Source of the DNA: Halichoerus grypus
Taxonomy: Eukaryota; Chordata; Mammalia; Carnivora; Phocidae
Assembly (NCBI RefSeq): GCF_964656455.1
Contig: NC_135718.1
Coordinates: 50,435,008 to 50,499,007, forward strand
Reading direction: 5' to 3'
Length of the DNA: 64,000 bases
The notes below the pieces were generated by a model. The model saw only the letters and a program-made list of their open reading frames with translations. It was not told where the DNA came from and ran no database searches. Below are positions 36,598-50,159 of this stretch, in pieces (position 1 is the first letter of the stretch; every line of letters starts with the position of its first letter). Made by a program: the position numbers and the translations under genes.

Positions 36598-38010
36598 TAA
36601 TGAAACAGACCCTAAACTTGACTCAATAAAAGAGAAGCTCCAAAAATGAAATTTTCATGATTTTCCTTCTTTACCTGAAATCCGGTTTATGAAATACTGA
36701 CTTTTAAAAAACTTTAAGGTCAGTCTGACTGTATCTAGAATGGTAAGATCCTGAAATATATAAGCCATTGCTATTAAGCACCAAGATATAAGGGTCCTGT
36801 TCAGTAGAAAGCTGGGTTACTGTATATTTGAAACCTAACTATCGATCATAAACACCTTCAATACATTTGAAATAGCAGGGTGGACAGATTCTCTCACATT
36901 GAGGGTCATTTATGAAGCGATCAAAGGCTGTAGTGGGAAAAAGAAGTATGAAGAGGGACAGGGTTTTATAGAATGAATAACTTTTCTCATTCTCAATATT
37001 TCTTATATTCTTTTACAACAAATTGCTTGGCTCTTGAGAACAGACTCATAAAAGAGGTGAAATATATTTTTCTATCCTGAATCTGAACTTTTTCTTTTTT
37101 TAAAGATAAAGTTGTAATGACCCTTTCCAAATAATATGAGCCAACACTTCAAAAATTTCCATTGTTCCAAAGACACAAATTACCCGGCACATCTATGTCT
37201 ATCAACTGAATGAGGAAGGAAAACCCATGAAAGTCATTTGAAAGACAACATCTCCTAGGAGTTATGCTTGGAAAAGTCCAGTAATCCCCCTACCTAGATA
37301 AATAGAGATTTCCAAATGACTAGGGGGACGAACGACGGAACAGGGCCAAGCACTTGGATGTTATAAAGGAGACTCCATATTAGACTTCAGAGAATGAATC
37401 CAACACGCAGCTCCTTTATGGCTGGCCAACCTCTCCTACGACACAGCCCTACCTTGAGTGGAAAGGAACTAAAGCAAAACAATATCTTCAAGCAATTTAC
37501 ACACAATTCAAATGGAATTTCTCCAAGCTCAGAAAATTTGAAGTTTATTCAGTCCATATGCTATCCCAGATTTTCATCCCTTCTAACAAATGGAACTGAG
37601 AGACAAGGAGCCATTTCTTAGTTACTCAGGATCAAAATCCCTCTTCCAGTAACCACAAATCATTAGTGACAGTGACTGTGCGTCATTTGGAATGTTTGGG
37701 GATTATTTTTTTCCTCCTAATAAGAAACTCACTGGATGCAGTTTTAAAAGTGTCTCGGGAGTCCTACTCAACTCTCCTTCCATTAACAGCAAACACATGG
37801 CATGTGATTTGACCTAGCATTGCATTCATTAAACCAGGATTTAAGAAAACTGACAATAGTTCAATAGGGTGATTATCAATCACACAAGATAGCATTCTGG
37901 AATAGAAAAGAAATCACAGAGAGTATTTGTCTCATGAAGAAAATAAGCTTTTGCAGTAGAGTACATCACTTTCACTACACAAGTCAAAATTCACACCTCC
38001 ACAGAGGAGA
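36598..38010. other. Unique sequence, no gene seen
   Basis: No gene or repeat recognised. Confidence 0.45.
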
Positions 38011-38014
38011 TGGT

Positions 38015-38250
38015 GCAGCATATTCTAGTTAGAGAGATCCTACACCAAATCCAACTTTTGCCAATTGACCTGTACAAGTTAATCTGAAACTCAGCCTCAT
38101 CATTTAGAAACTGTAATGATGATAATAATAATACCTAGCTTATAGGGTTGTTGAGATGATTAAATGAGCCCATGCATGTAAATCACTGAACACAGCACCC
38201 AGAATATGGTAAGCAGTCAATAAATGTTAGTTTAGCTATTGTTAGTACTA
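38015..38250 (+). repeat. MIR SINE
   Basis: 'ctgaaactcagcctcatcat', 'gataataataatacctagct', 'tagggttgttgagatgatta' and 'gtaagcagtcaataaatgtt' are the MIR core and tail in order. Confidence 0.88.
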
Positions 38251-39744
38251 CATTTTTAAGTACCCAAATCAAGAAATAGAAAGCAAGGCCCTAATGTTTC
38301 CTTCCTCGACTCTGCCTGTAATTCTGTTCTTGTGCACAAAAGTTTTTATTTTTGTCTTTGTTGCCAGCACAAAAAAAAACAAAAAAAAAAACCCCACCTC
38401 TTTCTCTTGGGTGAGGGAAGTACTAGAACTACACAGAACATTTTAAGAATGTCCAATACTTTCTGAACAACTGGATTGTTCTGAATGCTTTCATTCTCTC
38501 CTCACATCTTCCATCCTTGTTCTCAAGGGGTCAAATTAACTTACAAGGGATCAGCGTTCCTGTTCCCTAACGTGAAGCAGAGGGGTCAGAATTCCCAGGC
38601 CAGAGATGTCCCTTTGAGCAGCTCAGAGGCATCTCAAACCAACAGGCAAGAAAGAGCGGCCATTCATGGAACAAATAAGTGATTTGCATTTCCAAGGATG
38701 TGGTGAAACATATTAGTTATAATCAGCAAACACGCAGAGTCCTCGTGACAGCTTCACTTTACAAACCCTTGAATGTTTGACAAGAAAAGGTCATGTTTTG
38801 TAAAATCCTCAAAAGGTCATTCAATAACAAATCACATGAATGAAATCGCAAGGGTTCAGGGAGGTTAACAGAAACACCACAGGCAGTAAAGTGCGTTTTC
38901 AAGGTAAACAAGGAAAGGGAAAGCGGCCTTGCCTCAGCTCTGGAAGGGGAGAAATAGAAGCAATCTCTAATTTACCAAACACTATAATTTCAAGACATTT
39001 TCTCTGTACTTGGTGGTTTAACGCTGAATGTTATTTCTCATGTTCAGCACACTTTGAGGATTAGCAGATAACAGCCCAGCAACATTTCAACAGTTCTTCA
39101 AAAGGTCTAGGCTGACCTTAGCCAGGGCTTTCTTTTATATGTTTTATTTAATAAATCTCCCAAGTGGATTGCACTGAAATAGGTGGCTGCCGATGTGGCA
39201 TGCACACACACCCACACGAGGTCCCTGTGCACCACTACCGACCCCGCAGCCCCCAAATCTGGAAACGTTAACCCCAGAAGCCTTTTCTTCTGGCACTTTG
39301 ACCTGTTCATGACCTCTTCCTTCCCAGGTCTATTTTCTTCTTCAACAAGAGCCAGCCCCACATCTCTCACAGTCAGGAGTAACAAAGGCTTGTTTATATA
39401 GGGTAATTTAGCTACAGGATCAGCAGGGAGGCGAGAAGGATGATGCATCTGATCCATTGGTTGAAGGCCCAATTCAGATGCAGGGCCCATAGTTTAAGGG
39501 GGCTCCGTCAGGGCAAGGCCAATGGGCTGGCTGCCTTCCAGAAAGTACGGCCAAGGCATGGTTGAAGAAGGGAGTTTCCTCTAGGCTGCCTTAGACATGG
39601 GTACACCCTTCACACATGGGGGAGTGAGCATTAATGTTAAGAATGCTGTGGAAAGAGCCTAATGCCAAGTGGACAGGTCACACAGACCCAGACTCCCTAG
39701 AAAGAGGTCACCCATCAGAGCCCTTGGAAAGGAGACAACATCTT
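38251..39744. other. Unique sequence, no gene seen
   Basis: No gene recognised. An A-rich tract lies at about 38369-38392. The minus frame 39107-39490 has no domain. Confidence 0.45.
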
Positions 39745-39912
39745 CAGGAAGCACAGGACATGGAGTTGGCAGACCTAGTGCCTGATGTGCTCTGTGACCT
39801 TGAGCAGATTTATCTGACCATCTTGGGTCTCCGTTTTTGCATTTGTAAAACAGGTCAGTACTTATTTCCGCTCATAACATACGGATAAAACAAAGCGATA
39901 AGTACCAGAGAA
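39745..39912 (+). repeat. MIR SINE
   Basis: 'tgctctgtgaccttgagcag', 'ggtctccgtttttgcatttg' and 'taaaacaggtcagtacttat' follow the MIR core in sense. Confidence 0.72.
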
Positions 39913-42900
39913 AGCCATGTGTTATTTTATACCAGCAAGGACTTGATACCGAAGTCCTGATTCGTCTTCCCCACTCATTTCTACATACCGCCCCCAGCCT
40001 CCAAATCTCGCTGAAACACCCCTCTGGAGACCTGCTCTGCCTAATATCCCAGACATGCGTGGCTTTTCAGATCTACACTTTAACTTAAAATTCCGTAAAA
40101 TTTAAAAAGCAGTTCCTCGGTCACGGGAGCCATGCTCCAAGTGCTCAAGAGCTGCCCATAGCCAGGGGCTACCACAGTGGGCAGTGCAGGGTCAGCAAGA
40201 TTCCCGTTGCAGGAAATGCTATGGGGTGGTGTGGCTTCCACCTGTTTTAGATGGAGGACAGCCTTTCCAAGCTTCCCCCTGCCACCACCCCACCCTCTCC
40301 ATGGATTTAAGACCAGCCTCCAGATACAGCCATGACTGATGGTTCAAGCGTACGCCTCTCACCTTTACAATTACCTGCCGACCATAAAGCCCCACCAGTT
40401 TGGTGACTGTTTGATCAGAATGACGGTCAGAAACAGGACACCTCACTTTGTCTTTCTTGCCAACTATTTTAGCTTATTTGCCATGAGTACAGGGTATAAT
40501 TAATATCACACAGGAGTCAGCATTGTCATTTTTCAAATCATTTCCCTGGAAATGTTCTACACCTCTTAATGGCCCTGCTAATGCTGTAGCTGTCATGTTT
40601 TGGACAGCTGCACTTTTACAAGACAAACTCTGCCGCGCCAGGAGCCTCTCTGCAGACTTTTTAGCACAGAGGCTCAGAGGCCGTGAACGCCAGCCGGTAA
40701 TGGCTAGATGGAAATCTTTGATTAATTTTTTTACCTCTTGGTACTGACTGCTTCTCAAGTGTCACCTTCCCAGCTTCCATCCCCAGCCACTTCACCCCTT
40801 CCTGCCCTCTCCCCTGGTCCCCCACCCCTATACCTCCTCTCTTCTATGCCACCTGATGGGCAGAGAACCAGTGACACAGGCCAAAGTCATACAACTGATG
40901 AAAGCCAGGACACTCCGCCCAGAGGTACAAAAGTTTAAACATCTGGATGAAAGCCAGGCCTCCATGCTAAATGCCACACACTGAAAAAGTGGGGAGCTTC
41001 ATGCCTAATTTTTAGAAACATGCTTCTTCCTCCCTGGTAACGTAAGAGAAATGTTCGAATGTCTCTATGTCCTAGGTGCGTTGGGAAAGGACTGGGAGGG
41101 CACAGAGCAATGAAAGCCGGGTTGCATTTGAAATGTCCCAAGAGCCACGCACAGAGCAACCAAGGACAATCTACGCCACACCGGGAATTTAGTAAAGGGC
41201 ACAGAATGGAGATGCTTTTAAACAAGACGGAAAAATTCACCACATTGTTTTAGGTAGTCACAGCATGTTGCCGCTGCTCTTTATGGGTGAAAAAAAATCT
41301 TTTCCTTAAATAATCAGTTTAAAGTAAAGGATTATTTGAGTTCGGTCCAACACCGTCCAGGAGAGCCCTCTCTGCTGAGGCCTCCTGTCCTTAAGGGAGC
41401 TGAAGCCAGATCCGTCTTAAAAGGAAGCTAAAGCCATGCTCAGGACACAGCTCTCTTTTTTAGGTTCAACAGCAGTGTTGACTCACTGCTCCTTTAATAC
41501 TGTGTTTATTAGTGATCCACAGCCCACGGAGAGACGAGCACACGACTTCCTTTCACGCTGCGCCTGCAAAATGCTACAGCAAGTTGGACTCATCAGTGAA
41601 GCAGCAGGTCCCTTGGTTGAAACCAGCCAGGCCAGAAAAGTGACATGAACAGGATGCTGCTAAACATGCACAATTCGAAAATACACACTGTATTCACTTC
41701 TGCATGATTTGCTGCCATTTAAAAGACAATAAACAGCAACTTTAGATTGCTAACAACGTGTCATTTAAGGTTTGCTGTTGCTCAACATCAAGAAAAATCA
41801 ATGCCGGCTCTACGGGGGCAGCAAACCCCGAGAACTGAGCTCCATTTCAGGTCTGTTTGAACTCATTTCCTTTCTCCATGGTTGCCCCCTTGTACTCCCC
41901 CTCAGGCGCCCCCTCGCAGCAGGCTGACAGCTTGACACATTGACAGCTCGCACTGAATGACAACTGATTTGTACAAATTTCAAGCCTTATAAATCTACCT
42001 GTCACAACAACAACATAAAAGCGCCCAGGCCCAGCAGGTAATTCAGAAAAAGCTTCCCTTGACAGCACTTTCTGAAAAGCAATGGCGTGCCTCCTGCCAA
42101 AAATTCCAACTATCATCCTTGTATAACTTTGAATAAAAATTCAGGGCCCATTTTCTTGCCAACAGGCTACCAATCGTCTTATTTAAAGATTAAAAAGAGC
42201 GAACGGGAAAGAGGGGGCAAAAACACATCCACACAATTTCATTTTATACTGATATGAAAGTAGCACCAGCTGCTACGCCAGGATTACCACGCCGTTTTTT
42301 TCTCTCCACTGCTCAGGAATCAATGAGCGATGCTTTTTACGGTATTTAAACAATATCCCAGATTGCAGGGGCTGTGCCTCCTAGGACCCTCCCCACTCAC
42401 CTGGGGCCAGCCTGCTGCTGCCGGAGCAAAGCGGTTTGACTGGGGAGGGGCCGTGCTGGGAGGCAGAGGCTAAGGTTAGGTAAAACTGGCCCCAAGAGTT
42501 CTCCAAGACAAAGGTCCTTCATGTGTCTGTTAGCCCCACCTCTCTTGACCACTTTTCTTACTAAAATGATCCCACTGTATCAAGGTAACTTTTCTCAAAA
42601 TTCTCATCTTATTCAAATCAACGCATAGCACGTTCTTCACGACTGCATCTTTATTACCAAATAATCACAAGTTGAGAACTTAGACTTGGTTTTTAGGCGT
42701 GGTTTTATAGTCATGTGTCACACAGAAGAAGAAAGTCTAGCAAAGTCAGGGACTTGAGGGGGCAGGGCTAAGGACATGAGTGCTTAAACAGGAAAGAGCA
42801 CTTTATTAAAATATCTGTTCCTCTCCCCCACTCAAGCCTTTCCAGCTCCACTTAATACAGAGAAAGGTCTAACTGAAAAGTGGCTGGCATAGTATTTCAT

Positions 42901-43154
42901 GTACCTTATTCACTCCTGCAGAATCTCTCAGACCTCACAGATGGGAAAATGAACGTAGTCCTGGCCTTGGAGGGTTTGTTGCAGGTGCATGTTGAATGGG
43001 ACGCTGAGACAACGCCTAGGAAAGAGACATGGGACCAAGGAAGATGCAAAGTGACCATCCATCCAGCGAGCCGAACCCTGAGGCAACAGTGGTGCCGGCA
43101 AAGCGTCCTGTCACAGTGCGCGTCACCTCTCCACAGGGTCAAAGCAACAGTGAA
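39913..43154. other. Unique sequence, no gene seen
   Basis: Three kilobases without recognisable gene or transposon. Overlapping frames on both strands (40935-41253, 41847-42116, 42880-43298) have no domain signature. 41640-42360 is repeat-free and could be conserved non-coding DNA. Confidence 0.4.
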
Positions 43155-43156
43155 GA

Positions 43157-43345
43157 ATACAGGTGCCAGAGATGGACGTTCTGCTTTCAAAAGCTGGCTT
43201 TGCCACTTACGAGTCATCTAACTTTGGGAAAGTTGTATTTACACTCTGTGCTTCAGTTTCATCATCGGCACATATCTGCCTCGGAGTATGAGAATTAAAT
43301 GCCTCTAAAAAGTTTAGTTCATAGTAAACAATACCTGTTCATTTA
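43157..43345 (+). repeat. MIR SINE
   Basis: 'ggctttgccacttacgagtc', 'ctgtgcttcagtttcatcat' and 'gagaattaaatgcctctaaa' follow MIR from head to core. Confidence 0.78.
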
Positions 43346-46300
43346 TTCATTCACATAGATACAGATACATGGACGTATGTAGAAAATATTAAGTGGTAAG
43401 TGCTATGGTTAGGAAAAAAGCAAATTACCATATTATCATATTATTAGTATCATCAGTACTCTCCTTCAAGAACTTTTCTTCCAATGGAGTGTAAGTTTGC
43501 AATGTGGGGAAAAAAAAAAAAGGAGGATACAATTCCCAAAAATGTTTCAAATCATTTGGTGAAAATGTGCAGGTAAGAGATCAATGTAGGTGGACTGAAT
43601 TTTTTTCCTACCCTTTTATAAATAGTCTTTCTCTACTCTTTTCAACTTGCTTCTTCATTCACTCATGACTAATCAAACCATCCAGTATGGGTTGGAAACA
43701 TATAAATTTAAAAGCACATCAACTACACCGCTTTAACACCATTTACCACCCAGAAATACAATGAATATATGGATTACAAGAGGAAAGAACATATACATAT
43801 AGCACATACACATGAAAATGTGCACACTAATATATATATATGAAAAACAGATTTTTTAGACCCAAAATATAGCTGATATCAGTATTAGCTGGCTAATCTT
43901 GAGGCTGAGATTAAAAGAATAGGATTATCATTTGCGGTAAAGCCCACTGTCAACATCAACTGAACCCTAAAATACAACCGAGATTAGGATTATCCAAATT
44001 ATATGAACTGACATCCACTTTGTAACATTCTTATCATCCTTCTTAATTTGATTAACATCAAGACTGGCGAGAGCTGACTGAACTTCAGATGCCAACAGAG
44101 AATCAGCAAATCCATAATTTTGTAATTATTCATAGGATCAAGATCAAGTATTTTGATTATGAGCCATTAGTGGCCATTAGCAAATAAAATTGCATTTGAA
44201 TTTCACAGGCATGTTTAAATGCCCAGCGATTTGTATTTCATGCTAAGAAGCCTGAATCAAAAACATTGTCATGTAATAAAAAAAAAAAATTGACAAAGCA
44301 AAACTGCACATCAAATTTTTATAGAATGAGATAGAGAAAATATCTATAAAATTGATAAAAAATAATGGTAATTTACATTAACTAGACCAGACTTTTTCAT
44401 CTTTCATCAATCATAAAGTGATCAGGGGAGCAGGTAAGACAGGGATAGGAAAAACATCACCTTCAAGCCAGAGTAAATAAATGAGATGTTCCTATTTTAA
44501 CCCTTCTCTTGTCAACAGCATGTGTTTGGCCTAGCAAAATGATAAATACTATTTATTATCTTCTTGACATCAATCACCAAGAGTTAACAAACACTCTCAC
44601 ATATTCCAGGATTCCCCCCTACTATGACCAATTAAATAACCCAACCATTAAACGGAGAACTGCAGGGCTGACAAAAGCAGAAGCAAGCACAGTGCTGGTC
44701 AGTTAAGTTGCACACTGGCCCACTGAGAGTTTACCTAGGAAAAAATAGGGAACTTCAGATGCAAAACACATGATGCCCTATTCTATACTTCTATTGGTGT
44801 ATCTGTTGTAACTACTTATTTTTTCCAAAAAGAAAGCAGTGCTTTCAAACCTATTGGCCTTCAGTGCCTACAAGGACTTTTTTTCTTGTTTTCCTGAGCA
44901 GCTCCTTCCTCACTGAGCTTCTTCACCTCAAGAAGGGCCACACCTGGGATCCCAGAATGCCATCACCTGTAAGCCATCAGTCCATGGGAGCTGACAGGCT
45001 TTAAGCCAAAAAGTCGTTGTCCTTGTGACCTAGGTGAAAACACCAACTACCATTCACTGAGAAAATCCCTCGGGACTTTGAGCAGCTTCACTGTGCCCCA
45101 GCACCGGGCCCTCTGACTCACAGCTTCCTGAAGTACATCCCATATCAGCCCATCAACAGGTGCGCCAAAGGCAACCAAAGACTAAATTTTCAGTCCTTTA
45201 ACCAAAACACTTTTAGAGAAGTGGCTGATTTTCTACTGCCCGTGGATCTCTGTCTACATTTGCTGGGACAAAAGGACCAACTTCACCCAATCTTGCCCAC
45301 AGAATGACCGGTCACAAAAACATTTTCCTGCCACGGGAGAGATCATGTGAGCAGCATACATCATGAGTCATCATGGCCTCTTCAGCTCTGCTAACAAGAA
45401 AAGCCAAGTGTCTGAGACCATAAGGTACTTAACCAGGTGCCACCACCCAGGCTGAGGGCCACACCAAGAGTCCAGGTATGGCTTGTCTGGCGCCCCCAAG
45501 GGGCAAGATGGCAGAGCTGGCCGGGATATAAGGGAGAGAGGGATCCACGCAGCCTCTGGCCTGAACTTCCATGGAATCAGTAAATTTTTACCACTTAGGA
45601 CAAGCCATGTTATTTGTAACTGTCAGAGGAAGGAAAATCTGTAATTGTTAAGGGGGATGAAGCCTGTGCAAATTCTTTCCTGTGCAAAGTGAACAGTCAA
45701 TCACTTTTATAAGGACAGCAACAACTGAAACTATCCATTCGTATACTTTCCTTTAGTCAACAATATTACCTTTAGTAATCTGGGGAATGTGCATCCATAA
45801 ATTACAGAAAGTGTTATTGCATTGCTGAATAAACAGCAACATTTCCATCAACAGCAGCAGTGGCAGCCCCACAAAGGTATAACAAACAGACTCAATCATT
45901 TTCTTGTCAAGCTTTGCAATGACTGCAGAGTTTACTGCTGGAGATAATGTTGCTTTCCTCAGCATTGTGTGCCAAACTGCTTATTAAAACAAAACCTCTT
46001 TTTCGGAGCAGCATGAGTTGGATAATCACTTATTGCACTGAAGAAAAAACAGGTTTGGTGCCCAGAGGAGGTTAGCAATCAGGCATATGTGTTAACATTT
46101 GGTTGGTAAAAACTGGTTAAAAAATAAATTATCTGACATTGGGGTGGGGGAGGGAAGAACTTAACTTATTAACATCACTGTCCCCAGACTGACTCTTTTT
46201 CTCTATGATGTCATTCGGGTTTTTGACAATGTGTTTCAAAGTACTAAAGCTAGACTGCTTGATGGAAGCTTTGGGGTCGGGGCAGTGCCGGGAGGAGGAG

Positions 46301-47100
46301 GAGGAAGGGTGAAGATGATTATGGAAAGAAACCAGAAATAAAATGCAGCCTGCTAGTCTTCATGGGAAGAAATCTCTGGAATAAACTATATTGCAGGGGC
46401 AGGAGATAGAGCTGAAGAAAGGGACAGGAGGGAAACAAGTAAACTTTAAGAACTAGGCACTTGTGACTAAACTATTTCTGAAGACAGCACCTATTATTAC
46501 TCTCCAGAGAAATTGCTTCACATAACTAAGCCAGCAATAGCACTGAAAAACCATCCTCAATCCCCCCCCCCCGCCCTTCTTAAAATAGATTGACAGCCAT
46601 TTTACTGAGCCTGAGGAACAGGTCTGTGCGGATGGAGCCTGGGAGGCCTGCCCAGTCAGGAGCGTTGCTCTGTGAGGAAACCCATTATACCTCACCACAG
46701 AAGAGCTTCCCCAGCCCGTTTTTGTTTTCGTGTTGTTGTCTTTCCACGCCCATTTAAGATGAATTAACATCAAAGTAGGCAGGCCCTCTCCCCTCAGCCC
46801 ACCCCTCCACTGTCTTGATGTTGCTGATAGCCTTGTGGTCCCAGATATCAGCTGTGGAAGAGGCAAACCTATACTTTGGATGTTCCTATCAGTACAGGAA
46901 ATGGAGACTTTGAAGACTTTATTATAACTCTGGACAGCATATGAGGTTTGACTCCCAATACTGCTCTAAAATGAGAGTGAGTCGAAAACAAAGAAAAACA
47001 CCACAAATGTGGAGTGGAAAGGCAACCCCATTCAACCGTCATTCAACCTCGACAGTGGAGGGGAGGCACATGCAGCTCAGCACCGTACCCTGTGCCTCAT
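43346..47100. other. Mostly unique sequence, no gene seen
   Basis: No gene recognised. 43822-43842 is a short TA run; an A-run lies at about 44280-44289. 44880-45660 has a mixed composition with a TATA-like gggatataagggag near 45524 and could be an old LTR, but no LTR ends or family can be named. A C-run lies at about 46562-46573. Confidence 0.4.
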
Positions 47101-47104
47101 TCCT

Positions 47105-47570
47105 GGGAGGGCAGGCAGCCCCCAGCTCTCCCACACTCCTATGCTTCAAACCCGCACAGGAAGCGCCATGCCAACCCGGTTTGTTCCTCTTTGCCACCTC
47201 AGGCCTAAAATCACCTCAGGGCTGTTTCCTCCAATTGGAAAGCTTTTTCTCCCTTTGCTTGGTTCATTAGGTACTTTGCTTCCTCAATGAAGGGCCTTCC
47301 CTCACCAGACAACCTAAACTATCCCCTGCTCCCTACCTCACCCCCAACCATCTCCCCCCACTTTTCTTTTGATTTCTTCAGATCACTGTCTCTACCTGAA
47401 ATTATATCGTTTATGAATTTATTGAAATGTTTGTTACCGGTCTCCTCCATGATCAGGTAGACTCCATGAAGGGAAGACTTAATTTTATTCAGAATATGAT
47501 CTCCAGCACCAAGAATAGTGCCCAGCACCCAGTAAGTAGAAGCTCAATAAGTAGTTGAGAAAACACTTAA
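47105..47570 (+). repeat. L2 LINE 3' end
   Basis: 'cctcaatgaagggccttccc', 'atcactgtctctacctgaaa', 'gtagactccatgaagggaag', 'atctccagcaccaagaatag', 'tgcccagcacccagtaagta' and 'gaagctcaataag' give the L2 3' UTR in the expected order. It is ancient and not mobile. Confidence 0.8.
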
Positions 47571-48357
47571 AGTTGAGGAAATATCCTTATGAACACGAAT
47601 CAGAGACCTCTGTCTGACTCAAAAGATGGTTTCTGAGTGGACACTATGAGTCCTGATCATCGGAGGGCCTGTAGAGAACATTTAAGAAGAGGAAATCTTT
47701 ATTCTTACATCTCCAGGAATGTATAGTAATAAGTTATTGCTCCTGAATTACGGGTGAACCACAGAAATTTTGGACTTACTTGTTTAAAGTACAAAATGAA
47801 GGAAGGAAACTTCCCATGACTTCCCTCAATAAAGGAGTTAGGAAACCTGGAGTCAATATCCACCTGCCATCAGATATAACTAGGGCCTCACAATCATTGG
47901 GGCACATATGAACCATTGTAAGAGAGAATACAAAGGCCTGCCCCACTTGTTTTCAAATGCTATTTTCAATGGCAGTTATTGGCACACAGAAATAAAAATT
48001 AAAAATACTGTATCTACAACACCTGTGTACCCCCCAGGTTTATCAAATCTTAACAGGTGGAGCCATATTTGTATCAGATTATGTTTTAAGAAACAAATAT
48101 TACAGAAAGAAATGATGGCCCATCTATTTCATTTTGAGGATTAGGTATATCTGAAATATTTAAGTCACTATTAAATGCCACGTATTATAATAGTTAGCAA
48201 CTTCCAAAGGCATTTGTCAGCAATTCTCACCTCTCTCCTCCTGCCAGCATTTTAATTCCCTCTTCACTCCACGTCCATGTCCTTCACCATGATTTCTTTT
48301 TGTTCATCTCTCCTGATCTCTGCCTGATTCCCCAGCTGCTTTGGGTGGGTCGTGTCA
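47571..48357. other. Unique sequence
   Basis: No gene seen. Confidence 0.4.
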
Positions 48358-49600
48358 TAACCAAAATGAATTCCAAGTAAGAAAGCATTTTGTTAAAAAG
48401 GAAACCAAAAAAGTACTAGAAGAAAAACTAGTGAAGTCCCTTCTACTGTAACTAAAATTCCCAAAGCCATAAAAGATGATAAATTCAACTGCATAAAAAA
48501 TCAACTGTACATGAAGCAAAAATTGTGCTTGACAAAACAGAAAATGAAGCAGATAAAAAGCCACCAAGAACAAATAAGAAGGCAACCAGAAGCATGCGGA
48601 AAAAACCCGCAACTCTATCCCAGAAAAAGGACTAATTACATACACACAGGACACACACATCCATATGCACAATTATATACACACATGAAAACACATGTAC
48701 ACAAAGCACTCCAAAAAACAATCATAAAAAAGACAAAACCCAACAGAAAAGTGGACAAAGGATACATACACACACACAGTTCACAGCAAAGGAAATACCA
48801 ATGACTCTTACATGTATAATAGGATGCTTAACTTCATTCATAATAAGAGAACTGCCAATTAAAACACCGAGAAATCATTTTTTTAACCTACCAAGTTGGC
48901 AAGAATCCAAAAATTTAAATAATATACTCTGTTGGTGAGTCTGTGGAGAGCAGGCATGCACCTAACATTGCTGGTAGGGCATAAATTAGCTTAAATCCTG
49001 AGGATTGCAGTTTGGCAATGTCTATCAAAATTACAAATGTATATACCCTTTGATCCAGCAAATCTATTTCTGGGAATTTATCCTCTAGATCTATTTGCAA
49101 ACATTCAGAAGTGACAGTTTAAGGTCTTTGATTCTGTCCCTAGGTATGTATCCAACTGAAATGAGTATGTATGTTCACCAAAAGACTGTATTTAAAGAGA
49201 ACAAGCACTATATCCATCAATAAGGGATTGGATAAGCAAATTATGATGAATTCATACAATGGAACACGATGCACCTATAAAAAAAATTGAGAATACTCTC
49301 TATGGATAGAAAATAGAAAAGTATGTTTGTTAAGTGAGAAAAACAAGGGGCAAAATAATGTGAATAGAATGGTATATTCTGTATAAATGGGAAAGGAATA
49401 ATATATTTACTTTTGCTTGTACATACAAAACTTTAGAAACTCTGAAAAAGATATAGAAGAAACCAAAAACAGTTACCTTTGCAGGTTGCAGTGGGAACTG
49501 GGGAAGATAAAGAACAGAATGGGAAAAAAACTTTTCATAATCTTTCCTATCTTTCTATATCTTTCTTAATTTTTCAAACAAATGGGTGTGTTACCTACAA
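48358..49600 (+). mobile_element. Old L1 (L1MC/L1ME type) ORF2 end and 3' UTR
   Basis: 'aaaaaagtactagaagaaaa', 'agccataaaagatgataaat', 'agtggacaaaggatacatac', 'gttcacagcaaaggaaatac', 'aattaaaacaccgagaaatc', 'tgtatataccctttgatcca', and finally 'gttacctttgcaggttgcag' and 'cttttcataatctttcctat' follow the old L1 ORF2-to-3'-UTR order. The reading frame is wrecked. 48641-48705 holds an AC-rich expansion. 49131-49186 is foreign to this family (see the 56-bp tract). Confidence 0.82.
49131..49186 (+). repeat. 56-bp tract identical to 50358-50413
   Basis: These 56 bases are identical to the L1 at 50358-50413, while the host L1 copy belongs to another, more diverged family. About 13 unexplained bases (49118-49130) precede it. 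It ends at 'caaaagac', text that both L1 families share. Confidence 0.9.
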
Positions 49601-50159
49601 AAAAGTTGATATTGACTGAATTGACTGAAATTGACTGAAATCAGCTGAAGAGTGGCCATCCATTGGGGCCAGCAGCCTAACATGTTAGATTGGGGCCATC
49701 CATCTGTCCAGCCTGCCACATCCATGGGCCCCAATTCTGTCATTCAAAGTTACTGATTCCAGATTCCTCCCCGCTTCAAGTTATCATAAGACCTGACCAA
49801 CTGACTTAGTCATGGCAACCCTCACAGAACTACAGACGGAGGACCGTGGCATACCATTACTGACTACAAAAATGCCATTTGATCTATTCATTTTATAACA
49901 CACATATAATTACCAGAACTGTATTTAAAAAGGTGTATGTATGTAAAAGATAGGTTAGCAAAGTACTGTTAAATGTGTGGGTTTAAAGACTTGAATTACA
50001 AGACAATAATGCATTATTTCGACATATTATTTGTCTTAAGGAGCCTCTAAAGTACTCAGTGGATTTCCCTTAAGTAGAAAAAAAAACACACAAGCCTGGC
50101 TATTTTTAACATCCTTTGCAAACCACTATCAAAAGCTACTATGAATGGTAAATTTCAGT
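49601..50159. other. Unique sequence
   Basis: No gene seen. The text near 49610-49650 has short reiterations (gaattgactgaaattgactg). Confidence 0.4.

Noticed and set aside
44880..45660. Possible old LTR with a TATA-like motif
   Set aside because: No terminal TG/CA ends, TSD or named family could be recognised, so I left it as unassigned sequence.
48641..48705. AC-rich block as a separate microsatellite
   Set aside because: It is an imperfect expansion inside an L1 copy and is described with that element.
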